Translations under genes and position numbers: made by a program | Notes under the pieces: generated by a model | Seen by the model: the letters and a program-made list of their open reading frames with translations, nothing else | Told to the model about the DNA's origin: nothing | Databases searched by the model: none | Shown: positions 11,473 to 19,588 of the stretch, in pieces | Position numbering within the stretch: the stretch's first letter is position 1 | Layout of the letters: each line of letters opens with the position of its first letter | From: Edaphobacter aggregans DSM 19364 | GTDB taxonomy: Bacteria > Acidobacteriota > Terriglobia > Terriglobales > Acidobacteriaceae | Length of the DNA: 64,000 nucleotides | Reading direction: 5' to 3' | Assembly (NCBI RefSeq): GCF_000745965.1 | Contig: NZ_JQKI01000022.1 | Location: 36,078-100,077, forward strand

Positions 11473-11778
11473 CTAAGACTCACTCATCATCTCCCGCGCC
11501 AGTTGTTCGGCGGCAAGGTCCATCTCCTGGGTGGTTCCATTCAGTTTAACCGTTCCGTCTTCTTCTAGCGAAAAAGAGGAGCGATTGCCTTCGCTGTCTT
11601 CGATGAGGTCATGCGTGAAGCGAAGCCAGCGGCTGGCAACGCGAAGCGTGATCTCGTCTGCACCGACCTCGACGACTGCGTGATGCCGGCTGTTGAGTCC
11701 GTGGGCGGCGGAGTAGGAGCGAAGCAGCGACGCCCAGGAGGTCCAAAGTTCGCGGTGCAATGGAAGAGACACATTCAA
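11473..11778 (-). CDS. Hypothetical protein inside the nuo operon
   Basis: A 101-residue soluble protein of unknown function, no signal peptide or membrane segment. It is mildly acidic at the C-terminus and appears alpha/beta. Its start overlaps the stop of the upstream unknown gene by four bases (ATGA), so the two are probably translated together, and both lie between nuoD and nuoE. The codon use looks native. I do not recognise the family; an accessory role in complex I is only a guess from location. Confidence 0.75.
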   Translation of the reverse strand: MNVSLPLHRELWTSWASLLRSYSAAHGLNSRHHAVVEVGADEITLRVASRWLRFTHDLIEDSEGNRSSFSLEEDGTVKLNGTTQEMDLAAEQLAREMMSES

Positions 11779-12212
11779 TGTTGATTCTTTGGCTCCAGAG
11801 TCTCTTTAAAATCAGCTATACATGCCTTGGTTCGGTGCTGCGGTGCAGTTATTAGTTTCAAGGCGCTTTTTGCTACAAATGCCGGCTCATTGCTGCCCTT
11901 GGCAAAGATATCCATTTCGATAAGAGAAACGTTTCCGAATTTATCCATGCCGTAGTGGTGGCTAAAGACAGCCGTAATATCAGCATCATCCTTTGATGTT
12001 GCGATCGTGAACCTACCCCAAGTCTTGAACTGATCATATGCAGTATCAAGGACATGCTGATCACCTGTCTGATTGACCAAATAAATCCTCTTGGCCGCGA
12101 GTACTACGGTAGGAAGTGGAGTCTTAGGCTTAGAAAGCAACGGGCTGCTCAAGATGCCAAGAATCACGACTTCTGTGGCAATAGTGCGCCAAAACCCCAA
12201 TCCCTTATTCAA
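11775..12212 (-). CDS. Hypothetical membrane-anchored protein inside the nuo operon
   Basis: A 145-residue protein with a single N-terminal hydrophobic segment (about residues 8-30, either uncleaved signal or anchor) and a likely periplasmic domain. Nothing matches a family I can name. I place the start at a TTG because a GAGAGG Shine-Dalgarno lies about eight bases upstream, just after the nuoD stop; an earlier TTG at 12251 overlapping nuoD is also open. Base composition is visibly lower in GC than the flanking nuo genes, which may mean later acquisition. Confidence 0.65.
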   Translation of the reverse strand: MNKGLGFWRTIATEVVILGILSSPLLSKPKTPLPTVVLAAKRIYLVNQTGDQHVLDTAYDQFKTWGRFTIATSKDDADITAVFSHHYGMDKFGNVSLIEMDIFAKGSNEPAFVAKSALKLITAPQHRTKACIADFKETLEPKNQH

Positions 12213-12231
12213 TTTCTTAGCCTCTCGGAAT

Positions 12232-13491
12232 CTAGCGGTCGATGGCCCCAAGCACGATGTCGATGGAGCCGATCACGGCGACTACGTCGGCGAGCAGCCG
12301 GCCTTTGCACATTGTCTCTAGAGCCTGGAGGTTTGCGTAGTCGGCGTTGCGCATGTGCACGCGGTAGGGCTTGGCGGTGCCGTCAGAGACAACGTAGTAG
12401 TTCATCAGGCCGTGCGCGGCTTCGACAGAGCTGGTGGCCTCGCCTGCGGGAACGGCAAATCCCTCGGTGACGATCTTGAAGTGATGGATCAGCGACTCCA
12501 TCTGGGTCTTCATCTGTTCACGGTCGGGAAGGATGATCTTGGGGGCGTCGGCGACGATGCGGCCCTCGGGCATGCCGTCGAGCGCTTGCAGGCAGATCTT
12601 GACGGACTCGCGCATCTCCTGCATGCGGAGGATGTAGCGAGCCCAGACGTCGCTCTCCGTCGTGACGGGTACCTTGAACTGGAATTTCTCGTAGCTCGAG
12701 TACGGCATGTCGCGGCGTACATCGAAGTCCACTCCCGCTGCACGGAGCACGGGGCCGGTGACGCCGAGGGAGATCGCGTCCTCGGGCGAGATATAACCGA
12801 CACCCTTGAGGCGGTTGATCCAGATGGGATTGTTGTGCAGCAGCGTCTCGTACTCGTCGATCTTCGAGGGGAAGTCGAGGAGGAAGGCGCGGATGGAGTC
12901 GAAGAGACCGAGCGGCGGCTCTAGGCTGACTCCGCCGATGCGGATGTAGCTGGTCATCATGCGCTGGCCGCTGACGGCCTCGAAGATGCGCAGCAGCTTC
13001 TCGCGCTCGCGGAAGCAGTAGAGGAAGACGGTGAGCGCGCCGATGTCCATGGCGTGGGTGCCCAGCCAGACGAGGTGCGAGTTGAGCCGCATCAGCTCGT
13101 TGAAGAGCACGCGCAGCCACTGCGCCTTCGGTGGAATCTCGAGATCCAGCAGCTTTTCGACCGCGAGGGCGTACGCCGTGTTGTTGGTCATCGGCGAGAG
13201 ATAGTCGATGCGGTCGGTGAGCGGAACGACCTGCTGGTAGAACTTGGCCTCGCACGTCTTTTCGATCCCGGTGTGGAGATAGCCGATGTCGGGGGCGAGG
13301 GAGACGACGGTCTCACCGTCGATCTCGAGCACGAGACGGAGCACGCCGTGCGTGGACGGGTGCTGCGGGCCCATGTTGATGACCATGGTCTGGTCGGCGA
13401 TGGGGTCGTTGCCGTGTTTGTGGCGCTCGGCGTCGGCGATGACTTCATCGATGCCGGGAACGATCTGGTCGGGAGCGGCGATGGGTGCCAT
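12232..13491 (-). CDS. nuoD: NADH-quinone oxidoreductase subunit D
   Basis: 49-kDa subunit of complex I, homologous to the large subunit of NiFe hydrogenases; it lines the quinone site next to NuoB. The 419-residue sequence has MGPQHPSTHGVLR near residue 40 with the quinone-site histidine, GYLHTGIEK, and the family C-terminus with VIGSIDIVLGAIDR. Its start overlaps the nuoC stop by one base. NuoB, its partner around cluster N2, is missing from the operon. Confidence 0.97.
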   Translation of the reverse strand: MAPIAAPDQIVPGIDEVIADAERHKHGNDPIADQTMVINMGPQHPSTHGVLRLVLEIDGETVVSLAPDIGYLHTGIEKTCEAKFYQQVVPLTDRIDYLSPMTNNTAYALAVEKLLDLEIPPKAQWLRVLFNELMRLNSHLVWLGTHAMDIGALTVFLYCFREREKLLRIFEAVSGQRMMTSYIRIGGVSLEPPLGLFDSIRAFLLDFPSKIDEYETLLHNNPIWINRLKGVGYISPEDAISLGVTGPVLRAAGVDFDVRRDMPYSSYEKFQFKVPVTTESDVWARYILRMQEMRESVKICLQALDGMPEGRIVADAPKIILPDREQMKTQMESLIHHFKIVTEGFAVPAGEATSSVEAAHGLMNYYVVSDGTAKPYRVHMRNADYANLQALETMCKGRLLADVVAVIGSIDIVLGAIDR

Positions 13492-13973
13492 TAGCGGTAG
13501 CCCTCCACGGGGTAGTCCTTGCGCAGGGGATGGCCCTGCCAGTCTTCGGGCATCATGATGCGGCGGAGATTGGGATGGCCGCCGAAGTGTATGCCGAAGA
13601 GGTCGAAGACCTCGCGCTCATAAAAGTTGGCCGAGGGCCAGAGGGAGGTGATGCTGTCGAGCGCGGCGTCGTCGCCGGCGAGGCGGACGGCGAGGCGCAG
13701 GCGGCGCTTGAGCGGGATGGACAGGATGCTGTAGCTGACCTGGAAGCGGGGCTCGGAGGGGTACCAGTCGACGGCGGTGACGTCCTCGAGGAAGTTGTAG
13801 CCGGCGGCCTTGAGGGCCTTGCAGGCGGCGATGATATTCTCGCGGTCAACGGTGACGGTCAGCTCGGCGCGATCGTACTTTGCGGCGGTGGCGAGGTCAG
13901 AGAGTGCCTTGAGCGCGGGCTCCTCGGGGAACTTGTCGAAGACGGCCTGTGTGTCGAGGATAGCGGGTTCCAT
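13491..13973 (-). CDS. nuoC: NADH-quinone oxidoreductase subunit C
   Basis: 30-kDa type peripheral subunit, 160 residues. The family signature is present as FDLFGIHFGGHPNLRRIMMP followed by the GHPLRKDYPVEGY C-terminus. The ATG giving MEPAILDTQAVF overlaps the nuoA stop by one base, so nothing separates nuoA and nuoC; in canonical operons nuoB lies exactly there. A much longer open frame upstream is shadow of nuoA and the prepilin peptidase. Confidence 0.95.
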   Translation of the reverse strand: MEPAILDTQAVFDKFPEEPALKALSDLATAAKYDRAELTVTVDRENIIAACKALKAAGYNFLEDVTAVDWYPSEPRFQVSYSILSIPLKRRLRLAVRLAGDDAALDSITSLWPSANFYEREVFDLFGIHFGGHPNLRRIMMPEDWQGHPLRKDYPVEGYR

Positions 13974-14386
13974 TAGAGATCTCCCTTGTCGGTGGACCAG
14001 TCGAGGATGCCCTTCTTCCAGACGTAGAAGAGGCCGACGGCGACGAAGCCGAGATAAACGAGCATCTCCCAGAAGCCAAACATCTTTGAGCCGGTGATGG
14101 CGGGCAGGCGGCGGAATATGACGGCCCAGGGAAGCATGAAGACTGCCTCCACGTCGAAGAGGATGAAGAGCATCGCCACCATGTAGAAGCGGACGGTGAA
14201 GCGGCCACGGGCGTCGCCGACGGGGTCCATGCCGCACTCGTAGGGCCCGGCCTTGGTGCGCGAGTTCTTGTGCTTTCCAACGAGGAAGGAGACCCCTACC
14301 ATTCCGCATGCGAGGCCAAGGGCGACCAGTATTTGCAGGACGAGCGGAAGATAGTTCCAGATGTAGGGGTAAGTTTGCATGGCCAT
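13973..14386 (-). CDS. nuoA: NADH-quinone oxidoreductase subunit A
   Basis: First gene of the complex I operon: a 137-residue membrane subunit with three helices and the conserved loop YECGMDPVGDARGRF (near residue 45) that shapes the quinone-site entrance, followed by FDVEAVFMLPWA. It is directly coupled to nuoC. The gap to the upstream prepilin peptidase gene on the same strand is only 57 bases, so the two may share a transcript. Confidence 0.96.
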   Translation of the reverse strand: MAMQTYPYIWNYLPLVLQILVALGLACGMVGVSFLVGKHKNSRTKAGPYECGMDPVGDARGRFTVRFYMVAMLFILFDVEAVFMLPWAVIFRRLPAITGSKMFGFWEMLVYLGFVAVGLFYVWKKGILDWSTDKGDL

Positions 14387-14443
14387 CTTTGACTCTAAGT
14401 TTGCGGTTGTCCAGTGTCAAGCTAAACGCCCGGTATTGTGCGG

Positions 14444-15388
14444 CTATCGAAGCATTTGTGCGTAGGCGTCGATGATGCGGTCTCCGAACTGCGCGGCGAC
14501 GAGACCGGCGGCGGCGAGAAAGCTGCCGAAGGGCAGTTTTGTGAACGCTCCTGCTCGCCGGCGCGCGAGCAGGACGACGGCGTAGAGGCTCGCGGCGAAG
14601 GCTCCGAGGAAGAGCGAGAGGATGGCTGGCCAGAAGCCGAGGAAGGCCGCGATCATCGCAAGGAGCTTGACGTCGCCGAGGCCGAGCCCTTCCTGATGCC
14701 GGAGAGTGCGGTAAAGCCAGCGAATGGCCAGAAGCAGAAGAACGACGCCAACGACGGCAAGAAGACGGCCGCCGATGAGCGCCTCGGGGCCGGTAAGGAA
14801 GACGTTGCCGGGATTGGTGGTTGCGCCTGCGCTGGTGATGTGGATCTGGCGAGTGAGGACAATCTGCTGCTCGGTGGGCCCGAGGAAGATGGCCTGCGTG
14901 CAGATGAGGAAGAGGCCGGCCGCGATGCCGGTGAGCGTGAAGGCGTTGGGAAGCAGGCCGGTCTGCCAGTCCATGACGATGAGGCCGATGAGGAGGAAGC
15001 CGAGTATGGTTACGGCGAGATTGGCGATGATCGCGAGCGGAGCGTAAGACGACGGGGCGCTGTGCGTAGGGTCGTAGAAGTAGAAGCGCAGTACTGTGTA
15101 GAGACGCGCAGCCTGAACGGCGAACCAGAGGCCGCAGGTGAGTTCGACCAGCGGATAGCGCCAGGGGATGGGTTGGTGGCAGTCGCGACAGCGTCCGCGT
15201 AGCACAAGCCAGCTGAGGACTGGGATGTTGTCGAACCAGCGGATGAAGGCTCTGCACTGTGGGCATCGTGAGCCTGGTCGAACGATGGATTCGTGACGCG
15301 GCAGTCGCGCGATGCAGACGTTGAGGAAGCTGCCGAAGACGAGCCCGAGGAGGAAGCCGATTGCTTCGTAGATGATGCGGGGGGTCAC
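14444..15388 (-). CDS. pilD: Prepilin peptidase (leader peptidase / N-methyltransferase)
   Basis: Inner-membrane aspartic peptidase that cleaves and N-methylates type IV pilins or type II secretion pseudopilins. The 314-residue protein has the N-terminal methylase domain with a zinc-type cysteine set C42, C45, C67, C70, then about seven helices carrying the two catalytic aspartates, D140 (VMDWQT) and D239 in the GLGD motif. No pilin or secretion gene is adjacent, so its substrates are encoded elsewhere. Confidence 0.93.
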   Translation of the reverse strand: MTPRIIYEAIGFLLGLVFGSFLNVCIARLPRHESIVRPGSRCPQCRAFIRWFDNIPVLSWLVLRGRCRDCHQPIPWRYPLVELTCGLWFAVQAARLYTVLRFYFYDPTHSAPSSYAPLAIIANLAVTILGFLLIGLIVMDWQTGLLPNAFTLTGIAAGLFLICTQAIFLGPTEQQIVLTRQIHITSAGATTNPGNVFLTGPEALIGGRLLAVVGVVLLLLAIRWLYRTLRHQEGLGLGDVKLLAMIAAFLGFWPAILSLFLGAFAASLYAVVLLARRRAGAFTKLPFGSFLAAAGLVAAQFGDRIIDAYAQMLR

Positions 15389-15409
15389 GCAAAAAGTATA
15401 CGGCGACGA

Positions 15410-16840
15410 TTAGAAGTCGACGTGCATGCGAACGGCTTCGACGAGGACGGGACCGCGGTCTTTGTTGTAGCCAGGATGGTCGACGAACTGGAGATCGAGG
15501 GCGTAGTAGAGGCCGCGCCAGGCGTGCAGCGTGTAGTAGCTCTCAAAAATGTCTTCGCGTGCGTAGTTGAGGTTTCCGTCACCAAGTATAAAGCCCAGGC
15601 CGCCGTAGCGGAGGTAGTTCTGGTGGTCGCGCTTAATGGCGTTGGAGACGAAGGCGAGGCCGATCTGGTCGTTTGGCCGGGAGAAGGCACGGCCGGAGTA
15701 GTCGGCCCCGAGGGCAACGGTCTGGTCGACTTCGGTGTAGGCGAAGGACTCGTGCTGGCCCTCGTTCCAGCCGACGCGTGTGAAGACGCGGAGATTCTGG
15801 GTGAGCTCCTGCTCGGCGTTGAGCGTGAAGCCGTATTTGACGGCGCTGAATTTGGCGTGGGCGGAGATATTGGGTTTGGGGTCCTGTCCGGAGAGATAGG
15901 CGTTGACGGCGTCGCGATAACGGCCCATGTGGGCGTGGTTGACGAAGCTGAGGACGCGGACGGTGCCCTTGCGTTGGGGCGAGACGAGATGACCGAGGAG
16001 CGATTTGCGCAGCTCGAACTCGAAGTTCTGTCCGTTGGCGCGGCTGAAGGCCCAGTCGAGGTCGATGCCGTTGGCGACCGTAGGCATGGCGGCGAGAGCG
16101 TAACGGGCCGACCAGGAGCGGTCGTGGTATTCGAGGACTGCGGCATAGGTGTAGCCGCGAGTGTCGGCGGCGTAGTCCCAGGCGCCGTTGTTGTCTGTGG
16201 TCCAGTTGAGGAACTGGAGGTGGCTGTCGGAGCCGATGCTGTTGGTGTCGAAGTAATCGGGGAGACTCATCTTGCCGATGTGGAGCTCAAAGCGTCGCTC
16301 GGGAACCTGCGTCGATAGCGAGAAGGGCGTGCGTTCGGCTTCGACGAGCTCGCGGGTTAGGCCGATGGTCTGGTGGATCTGAACGCGGGCGAGATAGGGT
16401 TTGGAGCCGAGGCTCGGGTTGCGGACGACGTCGAGGTTGGTGAAGCCGCCGAGACCGAGAGCCTGGCTGACGCCGCGACCGCCGGCCGATTCGAAGTCGG
16501 CGATGAAGTCGGTGGCGTAGCGGGGATTGCGGTTGACCTGGTAGCCGAGGAAGAGGGTGCCGACGAGCGAAGTCTTGTATTCGCCGCGTCCCTGCAGGCT
16601 GTTGGGGCCGTCGTACGGCGAGTGAAAGGGAGCGTGCGCCTGAAAGACGATATTTGCCTGTCCGGCGATGAAGTAGCGTGTGCGATCCGAGTAGGGAAAG
16701 ATGGTTGTCGGGGCTTCGGCGAAGGGTGCGTCGGGAAGGGTTGTTTGCGCGCCAGGCTCGGCGGCTACAAGGTCTCTCGGCTGGCCATAGATCGGCGAGG
16801 AGAAGAGCAAGAGAAGAAAAGCCTGGAGGAACTTTGTCAA
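15410..16840 (-). CDS. OprB-family carbohydrate-type porin
   Basis: Outer-membrane beta-barrel protein of the OprB/carbohydrate-selective porin family, about 476 residues, ending in an aromatic residue (HVDF) as barrels do. The frame has no ATG near the signal peptide; a TTG at 16840 begins a good Sec signal (hydrophobic FLQAFLLLLFSSPIYG, then Q) and overlaps the stop of an upstream small ORF, so it is probably translated by coupling. The neighbours are a metal sensor, mntH and mntR, so divalent metal passage is a plausible role, comparable with the manganese porin MnoP of Bradyrhizobium; sugar uptake remains possible. Confidence 0.8.
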   Translation of the reverse strand: MTKFLQAFLLLLFSSPIYGQPRDLVAAEPGAQTTLPDAPFAEAPTTIFPYSDRTRYFIAGQANIVFQAHAPFHSPYDGPNSLQGRGEYKTSLVGTLFLGYQVNRNPRYATDFIADFESAGGRGVSQALGLGGFTNLDVVRNPSLGSKPYLARVQIHQTIGLTRELVEAERTPFSLSTQVPERRFELHIGKMSLPDYFDTNSIGSDSHLQFLNWTTDNNGAWDYAADTRGYTYAAVLEYHDRSWSARYALAAMPTVANGIDLDWAFSRANGQNFEFELRKSLLGHLVSPQRKGTVRVLSFVNHAHMGRYRDAVNAYLSGQDPKPNISAHAKFSAVKYGFTLNAEQELTQNLRVFTRVGWNEGQHESFAYTEVDQTVALGADYSGRAFSRPNDQIGLAFVSNAIKRDHQNYLRYGGLGFILGDGNLNYAREDIFESYYTLHAWRGLYYALDLQFVDHPGYNKDRGPVLVEAVRMHVDF

Positions 16841-17106
16841 AGCGTCGTGACCGGCCGTTGGAATGAGTATCCGAAAAAACGATGAATTGAATGCAAGAGG
16901 CCTGCCTTCCAGCGGAACCGAGAGAAGGCAGGCCAGGGTAATCCGGTGTCGTCGTTCTGCTCGTCGTGTGTTTCGAGCAGAGCAGACCATGTGCAGGCGA
17001 GCGGGCACCGCTCATCCGCAGTTTCGACCCAGCGGCGACGGATCTCCGTACGTGGACGGATGCCGTGGAGCCTGGATCGATCAAGATGGAAGAACTGCTT
17101 CATCAT
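16837..17106 (-). CDS. Small upstream ORF coupled to the porin gene
   Basis: An 89-codon ORF with a strong Shine-Dalgarno (AAAGGAG, ten bases before the ATG) in the 5' region of the porin. It begins MMKQFFHLDRSRLHG and has an arginine-rich stretch followed by W26, C34, C38 and W40 in a PLACTW context, a pattern I have seen in other bacterial small proteins. Its stop overlaps the porin TTG start (TTGA). Its distal third is the DNA of a strong hairpin. It could be a leader peptide or a genuine small protein; no family is assigned. Confidence 0.5.
   Translation of the reverse strand: MMKQFFHLDRSRLHGIRPRTEIRRRWVETADERCPLACTWSALLETHDEQNDDTGLPWPAFSRFRWKAGLLHSIHRFFGYSFQRPVTTL
16899..16934 (-). terminator. 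Attenuator-like hairpin in the porin leader
   Basis: A perfect 11-bp stem (GGCCTGCCTTC / GAAGGCAGGCC) with a 14-nt loop lies inside the small upstream ORF. On the transcribed strand a run of six U (plus positions 16873-16878) follows about 20 bases after the stem. The spacing is too long for a classical intrinsic terminator, but the position between leader and porin suggests attenuation or mRNA processing. Confidence 0.5.
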
Positions 17107-17164
17107 TGGCTGACTTCTCCTTTCTGCGCAGGCCTAGCAGCGCTGGCTGAATCGTCGGGTTTTG

Positions 17165-17186
17165 ATAGTATACCCCAGTAGGGTAT
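17165..17186. promoter_or_regulatory. CsoR/FrmR-type operator in the divergent porin-regulator promoter
   Basis: The dyad ATACCCcagtaGGGTAT (17170-17186), preceded by AGT at 17167-17169, has the C/G-tract centre and A/T-rich flanks of CsoR/RcnR/FrmR operators. It lies 15 bases before the regulator ATG and about 64 bases before the porin leader ORF, and it overlaps a TAGTAT / TATACT element that could be the -10 of either promoter. Autorepression and co-control of the porin follow by inference. Confidence 0.6.
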
Positions 17187-17200
17187 GAGGGTGAGGAAAT

Positions 17201-17476
17201 ATGTCGCTTGTTGATCGCGAGAAAGCAAAGTTATTGAACCGAACGAAGCGAATTCGGGGGCAGATGGAATCGGTCGAACGGAAGCTTGGAGCCGAAGACC
17301 ATGATTGCGCAGAGGTGCTGATGTTGTTAGCGGCAGTGCGCGGCGGGATCAACGGTTTGATGGCCGAAGTTCTGGAGGATCATATTCGGTTGCATCTCCT
17401 GCAGGATGGCCACGCTCCAGTGACTCCCGACCTGGGGGAGGATCTGATCGATCTGGTGCGGGCATATTTGAAATAA
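17201..17476 (+). CDS. Metal-sensing transcriptional repressor, FrmR/RcnR/CsoR family
   Basis: A 91-residue all-helical tetrameric DNA-binding protein of the DUF156 family. The signature RIRGQMESVERKL is followed by C36 and, in the second helix, H61 and H65; the C-terminus LIDLVRAYLK is closest to FrmR. FrmR of enterics has Pro2 and Glu at the last position; here these are Ser2 and His65, and the RcnR His3 is Leu. A thiol plus two histidines favours Co/Zn/Ni-type metal sensing over formaldehyde, but this is inference. Good GAGG ribosome site; divergent from the porin leader, convergent with mntH. Confidence 0.88.
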   Translation: MSLVDREKAKLLNRTKRIRGQMESVERKLGAEDHDCAEVLMLLAAVRGGINGLMAEVLEDHIRLHLLQDGHAPVTPDLGEDLIDLVRAYLK

Positions 17477-17481
17477 CAGCG

Positions 17482-18816
17482 TTAGCGGAAGGTCTGGACG
17501 AGCAGCCAGGCGTTGAGTCCGGCGATCAATAGGGCGACGGCCCAGCTGAGGATGCGGATCCAGGTCTTGTTGGCGAAGGGCCCCATGCTGGCCTTGTCGC
17601 TGGTGAAGTGAACGAGGGGAAAGACGGCGAAGCTGAGTTGCATGCTGAGGATGACCTGGCTCAAGACCAGAAGCTGCGCGGTTCCCGCACTGCCGTAGAT
17701 GGCTGTGACGATGACCGTAGGGATGATCGCGACCAGGCGAGTGATGAGGCGGCGCTGCCAGTTGGGAAGGCGAAGCTCGAGGAAGCCCTCCATGACGATC
17801 TGGCCGGCGAGAGTTCCGGTGATGGTGGAGTTCTGGCCGGAGGCGAGCAGGGCGAGGGCGAACATCATGCTGGCGCCGGTGAAGCCCAGCAGCGGCGTAA
17901 GGAGCTTGTAGGCGTCGCCGATCTCGGCGACCTCGGTGTGGCCCGTGCGATGGAAGGCGGCGGCCGCGACGATGAGGATGGCGGCGTTGACGAACAGCGC
18001 CATGCTGAGGGCTACGGCGGAATCGAGGCTGGCGAGACGGATGGCCTCGCGCTTGCCAGGGATGGTGCGTGGATAGGCGCGCGTCTGCACGATGGAGGAG
18101 TGCAGGTAAAGATTGTGCGGCATTACGGTTGCGCCGAGGATTCCAATCGCGATGTAGAGCATGTTGGGATTGGAGATGACCTGTCGCGAGGGGACGAGAA
18201 GGTGCTGGAGAACCGGAATCCACTCGGGGCGCGAGAGTACGGTCTCGATGCAGAAGAGGACCGCAATGGTTCCGATGAGAACCATGACGAGCGCCTCGAG
18301 ATAACGGAAGCCGCGATGCTCCAGCAGAAGGATCAACAGGACATCGAGGCTGGTGATGATGACGCCGGCGATGAGCGGGATACCGAAGAGAAGCTGCAGG
18401 GCGATGGCAGAGCCGATGACCTCGGCCAGGTCGCAGGCGCAGATGGCGACTTCTGCGAAGATCCAGAGCGCAATGGTTACAGGACGGCTGTAACGCTCGC
18501 GACAGGCCTGGGCGAGGTCCCTCTCAGAGGCGATGCCGAGCTTGAGGGCGAGGCTCTGGAGAAGAATGGCCATCAGGTTCGAGGCCATGACGACGAAGAG
18601 CAGGGTGTACCCATAACGCGAGCCCGCGGCAAGGTCGGTCGCCCAGTTTCCGGGATCCATGTAGCCGACGGCGACCAGGAATCCGGGGCCCACAAAGCCG
18701 AGGGCGCGGCGCCAGAGCCGGCTGGAGTCCGAGACCCTGACGCTCGAGAAGACCTCCGGCAGGGAGGGCCGGCGTTTGGTCTCAGATTGCAGCGGGATGG
18801 AAGTCGTGGTCTCCAT
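17482..18816 (-). CDS. mntH: Nramp family divalent metal transporter
   Basis: Proton-coupled Mn2+/Fe2+ importer of the inner membrane, 444 residues with about 11 helices. The metal-site motifs are present: DPGN in helix 1 (MDPGNWATD, near residue 53) and MPHNLYLHS in helix 6 (near residue 230). It is convergent with the FrmR-like gene (5-base gap) and 81 bases downstream of mntR on the same strand. A DtxR-type dyad sits 47 bases upstream of its start. Confidence 0.95.
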   Translation of the reverse strand: METTTSIPLQSETKRRPSLPEVFSSVRVSDSSRLWRRALGFVGPGFLVAVGYMDPGNWATDLAAGSRYGYTLLFVVMASNLMAILLQSLALKLGIASERDLAQACRERYSRPVTIALWIFAEVAICACDLAEVIGSAIALQLLFGIPLIAGVIITSLDVLLILLLEHRGFRYLEALVMVLIGTIAVLFCIETVLSRPEWIPVLQHLLVPSRQVISNPNMLYIAIGILGATVMPHNLYLHSSIVQTRAYPRTIPGKREAIRLASLDSAVALSMALFVNAAILIVAAAAFHRTGHTEVAEIGDAYKLLTPLLGFTGASMMFALALLASGQNSTITGTLAGQIVMEGFLELRLPNWQRRLITRLVAIIPTVIVTAIYGSAGTAQLLVLSQVILSMQLSFAVFPLVHFTSDKASMGPFANKTWIRILSWAVALLIAGLNAWLLVQTFR

Positions 18817-18862
18817 GGCGAGGGGCGAGGAACTGTCTTTAGCATGAGTATGCCACAGCTCG

Positions 18863-18876
18863 TTAACTAGGGTTAA
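18863..18876 (-). promoter_or_regulatory. Putative MntR operator upstream of mntH
   Basis: The 14-bp element TTAACTAGGGTTAA is an imperfect palindrome with perfect 5-bp outer arms. The same layout (TTAACTA....TAA) recurs upstream of mntR at 19589-19602. Its place between mntR and mntH, 47 bases before the mntH start, suits Mn-dependent repression. Confidence 0.6.
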
Positions 18877-18897
18877 TAAATGATCGCGAATAGAGGA

Positions 18898-19560
18898 TTA
18901 GCTGCGCTTGACCCAGACTCTATCCGCGGCTGGTTTTCCAAGGGTGGATGCTCCGGCAGAGGTGACGACGCTGAGAGTCTGATCGTAGTTTTTGGAGATG
19001 ATACGGACGGGCGACTGGGGACCGATTCCCATCTTATGCAGGAACAGCAAGAGCTTCGGATCGCGCTCGTAGAGACTGGAGACGATGTAATCGGCGCCTT
19101 CGGGGGCCTCGGAGAGTTGGATCGTTCCGCGCTTTTGGCGTTGGGCCGGGCTCTCGGGCAGTACGGCGTTGCCGTGGGGACACACGCCCTTTTCACCGAG
19201 CTTCTCGATCAACTTCGCCTCGAAGGCAGGGGAGACGGCGTGCTCCAGGCGCTCGGCCTCATCGTGGACCTCGTACCACGCCATGCCGAAGATCTCAGCG
19301 AGCATGCGTTCGATGAGATGGTGGCGTAGGGCTGTGCGGTAGGCCGTCTCCCTGCCTTTGGCAGAGAGGTGCACGGTGCCGTCGGTCCTGACGATGACGT
19401 AGCCGTCGCGCCTGAGGCGCTTGAGCGCCATGGTGACCGCAGGCGGCGAGACGGAGAGCCAGTGAGCCAGCGTCGCCGAGATGACATGCTGTCCTTCGGA
19501 CTCTGATTCGAGAATGGCTTTGAGGTAGTCTTCCTTCGAGACGGTGATGGAGTCTTTCAT
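18898..19560 (-). CDS. mntR: Manganese-dependent transcriptional regulator, DtxR/MntR family
   Basis: A 220-residue repressor with an N-terminal winged helix-turn-helix (about residues 5-65, including SPPAVTMALKRLRRDGYV), a dimerisation/metal-binding domain rich in His and Glu (RHHLIERML, EVHDEAERLEHAVS) and a C-terminal FeoA/SH3-like domain, so it is the long DtxR type. I chose the ATG giving MKDSITVSKEDYLKAI because family members begin about there; an in-frame start 19 codons earlier overlaps the putative operator. It precedes mntH on the same strand. Confidence 0.9.
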   Translation of the reverse strand: MKDSITVSKEDYLKAILESESEGQHVISATLAHWLSVSPPAVTMALKRLRRDGYVIVRTDGTVHLSAKGRETAYRTALRHHLIERMLAEIFGMAWYEVHDEAERLEHAVSPAFEAKLIEKLGEKGVCPHGNAVLPESPAQRQKRGTIQLSEAPEGADYIVSSLYERDPKLLLFLHKMGIGPQSPVRIISKNYDQTLSVVTSAGASTLGKPAADRVWVKRS

Positions 19561-19588
19561 TCCAGACCTGGCATTGTGAGATCTGGCA

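Noticed and set aside
13974..15392. Extension of nuoC over nuoA and the prepilin peptidase
   Set aside because: Low-complexity shadow; NuoC homology starts at 13973.
16840..17170. Riboswitch (yybP-ykoY manganese or cobalamin) in the porin leader
   Set aside because: I cannot find the conserved core of either class; the leader contains an ORF and one hairpin only.
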